Assembly: GCA_963575645.1 (NCBI GenBank)
Contig: OY754464.1
Coordinates: forward strand, 62,160,948-62,224,947
Direction: 5' to 3'
Source of the DNA: Xanthostigma xanthostigma
Taxonomy: Eukaryota > Arthropoda > Insecta > Raphidioptera > Raphidiidae
DNA length: 64,000 nt
Shown one piece after another: positions 58,695-64,000 of the stretch (the first letter of the stretch is position 1; every line of letters starts with the position of its first letter). The position numbers and the translations under genes are program-made. Under the pieces are notes generated by a model that saw only the letters and a program-made list of their open reading frames with translations, was not told where the DNA came from and searched no databases.

Positions 58695-59165
58695 AATTAG
58701 CCAGACAGGACCGGATTTACAAATTTTGATTATACCACTATTTCGCGGGTACGGGATATTTACTTACTTAAAAGGGTGAATTTAATTTGGTGCAGATGTT
58801 GGATTGATAATAATATTACAGTTAAGAAAAATTTAAGTGCTGAAATTTTGTATTTTGTCCAAACAAAAAAAAAAAAGCTATTCAAACAATAATACACTAT
58901 TTTGTCGACAGGGCTTGGCATTGCGACGCGAGTTTTTAAACGGTTTTGTTTTGCTTGACCTCGTATATTTGTTTAAAACTATCTTTATTTCAAATCTTAC
59001 AACAGCTTTTTTAACTACTTCCCGTTATCCTATTGAGTTTAAATTTTGCACACGTATGTAGTTCCGATGACAATACAATATTATAATAACTAACTTGCCG
59101 GTACGGCTTTCGTCCGGATGCAAATCGCACTTTTAATAAAGCACACTAAAAACTGAAAAATAAAA
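58695..59165. other. Repeat G fragment and gene-free sequence
   Basis: 58705-58835 is a relative of 1044-1180 (ACAGGACCGGATTT, GGTGCAGATGTTGGATTG, ACAGTTAAGAAAAA). The frame 58837-59061 has no known domain. Confidence 0.5.
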
Positions 59166-59179
59166 TAAGTAAAAAAGCT

Positions 59180-59487
59180 TTTTAAGTTAAACGGTTTTAT
59201 TGTAGAATCGATATGTATTAAAAACTAGAAAATAATTATGCGTCACCATAGGTGGCCTTGATTAAACAAAAATAAAATCGTGGGGGGCATTTATAGTTAC
59301 ATTACTGTCGAAGAAGACAGTCGAAAGCTGCATATGATTTCCAATCTCAAATAAATGAATGTTTTCAATTAAATGAGCCCCGTGCGGTTTTATTTTAGTT
59401 TAATCAAAGCCCCCCTGTGGTGATTCATAATTATTTTCTAGTTTTTAGTACATCGTCGATTGTACAATACAACCGTTTAACTTAAAA
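59180..59487. mobile_element. Foldback element
   Basis: Inverted arms TTTAAGTTAAACGG, AAAACTAGAAAATAATTATG and GGCCTTGATTAAAC on the left, their near complements GTTTAATCAAAGCC, ATAATTATTTTCTAGTTTTT and CCGTTTAACTTAAA on the right. A short hairpin phrase GTCGAAGAAGACAGTCGAAAG lies near the centre (59317-59337). No ORF, no clear TSD. Confidence 0.6.
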
Positions 59488-60705
59488 CGTTTCCTATCTA
59501 TTTTTTATATTTTATACTTCATAAAAAATCATTATAAAACAATGAAAACTATTTTGTTACCTCACTTCAATTCAGTCTAATACAAAAACTAGCCCTGGCT
59601 AATTACCTAGTTGTCAATGTAAAGGCCATTTTGTTAATTAAAAAAAAAAATTTTGTTACAAACGGTTGAACAATAATAGCAAACGTAATACTACACAAAA
59701 TACGCTAGTAAATTAAACACGTTGTTACCTGAACACACCGTATATTCAGAATTCGTACAGAGTATTCACACATCTATATAACTCGAATGAAATGGGAATT
59801 ATAGAAAGTGTTAATTGTATATAATATGTGTACCACATAAAACAACTAAACTAAAATTAGGATTAACTACTTTGCTCATAAATTTTGTTTAAACACCGTA
59901 TTGTTCAGCACAATAGTGTGTTTATACAGGTGTCCTTAAATATTATCATTAAAGTTCTGAAAACTTGAATTGCAGTAAACTTAAATAAACAAAACAAAAC
60001 TATAGATAAACTTTTTACGTTAAGAATGATATGCCAGTGTTGTTAAAGACTTTTTATTGAAAAAATCACCAATTATTCAAAAGAATCAGTTACCATCAGT
60101 TATGAATAAATATCAAAATGATTCCATATTAAGGTAGGTACTTATATAAAAAAAATTGAAATATACAGGCTGACTCTCTATTCAGAATTTTCATTTTTAA
60201 TCGATTTCAAAAAAAGAAGGTTGTCAATTCGATACGCATGCTTATGGGCTATGGAGCAAGGAGGCGGAGTTACAAATTTTTCGATGCGAGCGTTTGTAGT
60301 GAGCACTAGGGGAAACTTCAAGCTCAAATTTTCCGTATGTCAATGAGCAATGTTTATTAAAAATGAAAATAGTTATAATTTTATGAAGTTTTTTAATTAC
60401 AAAGAAAACATGGGAAAACTAACCGATTTGGAAATGCTTGCTGTGTTCCGGGCTGTTGCGCTCATGGTTTCGATTTAAGTAAAATAAAGACCATTGGCGC
60501 CCTACTTTGACCTTCCGCTATCAGTGTAAACAAAAATTAACATCAATTTTCCTTCTTACATTTTTTTTGACACATCATGGCCAACTAAAGTTTTTGACTT
60601 ATCACCATAGAAACATGTGATTTCCATAAAAAGTGAGTTCAATAATTATCTATTACCCACTAATGGCGCTAGTAGGCTTCGTGCACACAACCTATAATTT
60701 TGAAG
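59488..60705. other. Gene-free AT-rich stretch
   Basis: Nothing recognisable apart from a decayed interspersed phrase near 60200 (AATCGATTTCAAAAAAAGAA, GGTTGTCAATTCGATACGC) of a kind common in lepidopteran repeats. Confidence 0.4.
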
Positions 60706-60710
60706 TAAAA

Positions 60711-60930
60711 CGTGTTTAGGCGTAACTTGAGAATAACTCAGATCTTTTTACGGACAGAAGTAACGTGTTTACGTAGTATCTGCTATTTAGAGGTATCGAC
60801 TGACAGATGTCCGCATCTGTAGACACCATTTTGAACGAAAGGTAAAACATAGCTACCGACGCAAACCAATAAGCATAGCCAACGTAATTTAATTTACGAG
60901 TGATTTAATTTTTGACTGGAATTTTCTCAA
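60711..60930 (-). repeat. Repeat family E
   Basis: GGCGTAACTTGAGA, CGGACAGAAGTAACG, CATTTTGAACGAAAGGT, GCTACCGACGCAAACCA and AACGTAATTTAATTTACGAG link this to 10140-10390 (complement), 13020-13390 and 45454-45575. Confidence 0.6.
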
Positions 60931-60959
60931 AAAGTTAGAGTGTTTAAAACAAATAACTT

Positions 60960-61165
60960 TCGAAGGAGTTAATTATTTTAAAAAAAAAATTGATCCACAC
61001 GTTGGAATCCATCACCGCACGAAGCCTATTTAAAATGGGCTTAATAAGGGTGGTATTTAGGGGTAAAAAAGTTTTCGAGCCCAAAAATACCGAAAAAATT
61101 CTCGAATCGTTTCAAATTTGAAATTTAAACCTTTAGTAATTATTAAAATTTGCTGCTAAAATTTA
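60960..61165 (+). repeat. Repeat family G with uninterrupted site
   Basis: Matches 390-472 plus 928-1030 joined; the 439-bp element at 481-919 is absent here. CACGTTGGAATCCATCACCG and TCGTTTCAAATTTGAAATTT are landmarks. Confidence 0.65.
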
Positions 61166-61194
61166 ATTTTTTTTAGTCAGTATAATTTATCTGG

Positions 61195-61275
61195 ATCAGA
61201 ACGACGAAAATATCCATGTGCTAAGGTGGGACGCGAACCCACGACATTCTGATCCAAAGGACAGCCTACAAAACA
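61195..61275 (-). repeat. tRNA-related SINE fragment
   Basis: The reverse complement contains CGTGGGTTCGCGTCCCACC, a T-arm with intact B box (GGTTCGCGTCC), after CTTTGGATCAGAATG. Short inverted flanks GGATCAGAACGACG/GAT overlap. The upstream A-box half is not tRNA-like, so a SINE or tRNA relic rather than a gene. Confidence 0.5.
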
Positions 61276-63860
61276 TTACACGAAGTTATTGTCTTTGATG
61301 TTCAGAAAATTTTATAAAAAACACGACAGTAAGTTTTGATTGGGTTAAACATTTATTGATTATTTTTAATTACGCAAATATAATTTCAATTTTTACACAA
61401 ATTCTTTATGTCGCTTTTCAATAATTTGCCTGCATGTACATATAGGTATGCTGTGCACGGTTATTAAAAATCAATTTATATTACTATAAAAAGTACCCAT
61501 CTGCAAAACTGGAAATACAATTTGCTCTACGTAAATTAAAAACGATGTGTTTTCTTTTTGTCAATAAGTTTTTTTTTGTTGCTTTTTGATTTCATGTACA
61601 GGTATTATAAATTGTAATATTAAAATGTACCTATATAGGTATAACGTGTGCTCAAATAGCAGACGTATCTAGTGGGTGATGACTAATTTTCTGACAAATG
61701 AGACAGTATGTTAAAAACGATCGCCAGCAAATTTTAACAGTCACACGAGTCATAATATCATCACGCAGGTGATATACATAGTATGTTTTGTATTTTTAAA
61801 TAGGCGATTTTTACTTACTTATCAATTTTTTTCACAATAGGCTATTACACCGTTTTTTGAAAATTGTTTGAAATGAATTCTAAAGTGATAAGAAGCACTA
61901 CAATTTTTATATTTATTAATTTATTAAATGTTATTTGGTAGATTAGTACTTTCTGGTTTTTCAAACCAGTCTTCCATAATGCGAAATCAATAAAATACGG
62001 GATAGAGAAGTCTACGTGATAATAACTTGAAACAACTTCAAAATAGCACACAGCACAACATAAACGTAGCTGGTTTACAGACGAAGTGACGTCACGCCGG
62101 AATACAACATGTCGAACAGTGTTTTAGACTTTTGAAAAACAGATTAAAAAACACAATTCTTAAAATTGAATTATAAAATGTATAATGCATTATTATGGAT
62201 TTCTCGTTTGATGTTTACAAAATCTATCAATAATTTGTATTATTAGATTTTTTTTACATGATCCAAAATACCCTATTCAATTTTGAGCAAATTCACTTCT
62301 AATTGTATGCTCGGCTGTATTCGAATCCTGTTGAACCATAGAGATATTAGACAAGAGTGCGCCAGTGAGCAGTGAAAGTGTGCAATTCAGAAAGAGAACA
62401 GTTCCTTATCTCTATGATGGTAACTAATGATACAAAACAATGCTGATTTGAGTGTAAACAGATATCTGGTTTTCTGGAATTTCTGCAGCGTTCTCTCTCT
62501 CTCAACTGAGGACACTTTCACTTATGCCAAGCATACGAACTAGCGTACTCTATGGGTTGGACACGTTTTGCTCATTAGCGCACGGAGTGCGCCGGCCAAG
62601 GCTAAAAACTTGGCATAATTTCTACATCTCAGTTATTTGCTTAGGATAACAAAGCAGATTTGGCGAGAACTTGGCCCTTTTTCACATTTATGTTTTTGGT
62701 GGGAATATAATGTGAAAATGGAAATGATAACACCACTACGTTTCTTTTACTTTATGCAACTTTACACTATTGGTGTTAAATTTCACGACCACTCAGGCAT
62801 GAAAAAAGTAAACTATGTACTGTGTCGCCGAGTCGCTCTGAACCAAGTCTATGCCATTGGCGGAAGCCTGCCGGGGCCCATAGCGGCAGTTGAGGGTAGA
62901 AAACTCAAAAAAAAAAAAAAAACAAATATACGAAGAAAAATACGAAATTGAACAATCTTTAATGCCTGATAAGGTTTTTACAGTATAAACAAAATAGGTT
63001 ATTTATTTCACAGAAAATTATAAAAAAATATATTATAACATTAGCAATTACTAAGATTAATATTGTATATCGAAGAACCTTTTGATTAATTCTGAAGCAT
63101 TGGATAAGAACTATTACAATATTGTTGAAAGAGCAAAGATTTTATAAATTTACAATTACTACTACCAAGAGGTTTACTTTATATTGTTTCCAAAAAAATA
63201 TAGAATTAAACAATACTGCAACGTTATTTACCAAAAGGTACAATAGTATTTATATCGCAATATCTTTTAACGTTTTAATGATAAACGTCGATTAAATTTA
63301 TATAGAAAAAAAATATTAAAATGAGACGTGCACGTGAAAAAGAAAAAAAAGTAGGTATAACCTAGAAATACAATTAAAAATGTTTCGCTGCTCGTCGACT
63401 GAACACGCAAAAAAAGAAAAAAAATCTGTTCGCTACCTCTTACCTACGTAAAGTAAGATTTAAAAAAAATAGAAAAAACAAATGAATTGTTTAATTCGAA
63501 CAAATATATTTATAAATTAACACTTCTTTACAAACCCAAATCGGTCCGATGTGTTGCGTCAGGCGACGAGCAACGAACTATTTTTACGACTAAATTAATC
63601 GAGAACAAATGCCTATGAAATTTTTATTTTTTTGTACCAACTGTAAGCACTAAAATGTCACCATTATTTTATATTATTTAAATTTATATTTTAAACATTT
63701 ATTTATCAACGCACTATTTTTTTAAGTATTATAATTAATTTTTTTTTTTTAACCGGAAAAAGAAAAAAGGTAACAACTGTCCAAATTTCAAGTTTGAGGC
63801 TTTATTAGTTCCTGAGATTACGTGATGAATGAGAGTCAGTCAGTGAATGAGTGGTATTAT
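61276..63860. other. Gene-free AT-rich stretch
   Basis: No supported gene. The frame 62637-62951 (104 aa) has no recognisable domain and ends in a low-complexity lysine-rich tail from a poly-A run (62908-62922). Confidence 0.4.
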
Positions 63861-63879
63861 GCTTATATATATTGAATAT

Positions 63880-64000
63880 ATATTGAGTGAGAACTGGGTA
63901 AGCGAGAAAACTCTCTAAATGAGAGTAATTGCCAGGTACCCTCTTTGTAACCCTCGTAAACCTCTATAAGTGAGAAACAGAAACCTCTATAAGAGAAAGG
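63880..64000. repeat. Repeated CTCTATAAG(T)GAGAA end (cut by window end)
   Basis: AACCTCTATAAGTGAGAAAC (63959-63978) is repeated as AACCTCTATAAGAGAAAGG at the window end, after AACTCTCTAAATGAGAG and ACTGGGTAAGCGAGAAAAC. This resembles clustered subterminal motifs of a pogo/Tigger-type end. The element would continue beyond the window. Confidence 0.4.

Noticed and set aside
62637-62951. 104-aa gene
   Set aside because: No recognisable domain, ends in poly-lysine from a poly-A run, and no paralogue or splice context supports it.

Overview
This window reads as nuclear DNA of an insect. It is AT-rich, has almost no coding sequence and is packed with transposable elements. Two intact seven-transmembrane odorant receptor genes (insect OR, 7tm_6 family) make it an insect. 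Short interspersed repeats of the kind common in Lepidoptera point to a moth or butterfly: the retroposon at 9.4-10.0 kb and the 'TCTATACTAATATTATAAAG' Helitrons. I cannot exclude another order (for example Hemiptera) without a search.

Layout. 0-27 kb is gene-free and made of nested mobile elements. It holds solo LTRs of one gypsy-like family inserted at ATAT, foldback MITEs with TTAA or TA target sites, two decayed LINE fragments, a Helitron end, a deleted mariner, and an inverted-repeat element (19.6-22.9 kb) interrupted by a 1.16 kb transposon.

27.15-43.58 kb is a head-to-tail tandem duplication of a unit of about 8 kb. Each unit carries one complete five-exon OR gene encoding 389 aa (28166-33195 and 36555-40609, both +). 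All splice sites are canonical and no disabling mutation is seen. The proteins are about 89% identical by my count. The N-terminal half is clearly more diverged than the C-terminal half. Introns and flanks differ mainly by private TE insertions, so each copy gives the empty site for the other: a Penelope-like foldback containing a Helitron in copy 1; two TA MITEs and a TTAA element in copy 2.

44.0-48.4 kb has a broken mariner transposase, a TTAA MITE, a small Helitron and a tRNA-derived SINE head.

48.44-57.37 kb is the most unusual part. It is an 8.57 kb palindrome (two 4,272-nt arms, 26-nt spacer) centred exactly on a 156-bp hairpin MITE, followed at once by a third, direct copy of the innermost 278 nt. 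The MITE spacer has opposite orientations in the two hairpins. The order is a-b-S-b'-a'-b-S'-flank, an inverted duplication/triplication, which points to template switching between the MITE's inverted repeats or to an assembly/library artefact. Each arm carries two Helitrons, a hAT-like element and a tRNA-Gly-derived pseudogene.

57.4-64 kb is again gene-free, with foldback elements and a tRNA-derived SINE fragment.

How it works together: the only probable host functions are the two ORs. By family knowledge these would act as ligand-specific subunits with the co-receptor Orco in olfactory neuron dendrites. Everything else recognised is mobile DNA or rearrangement caused by it.
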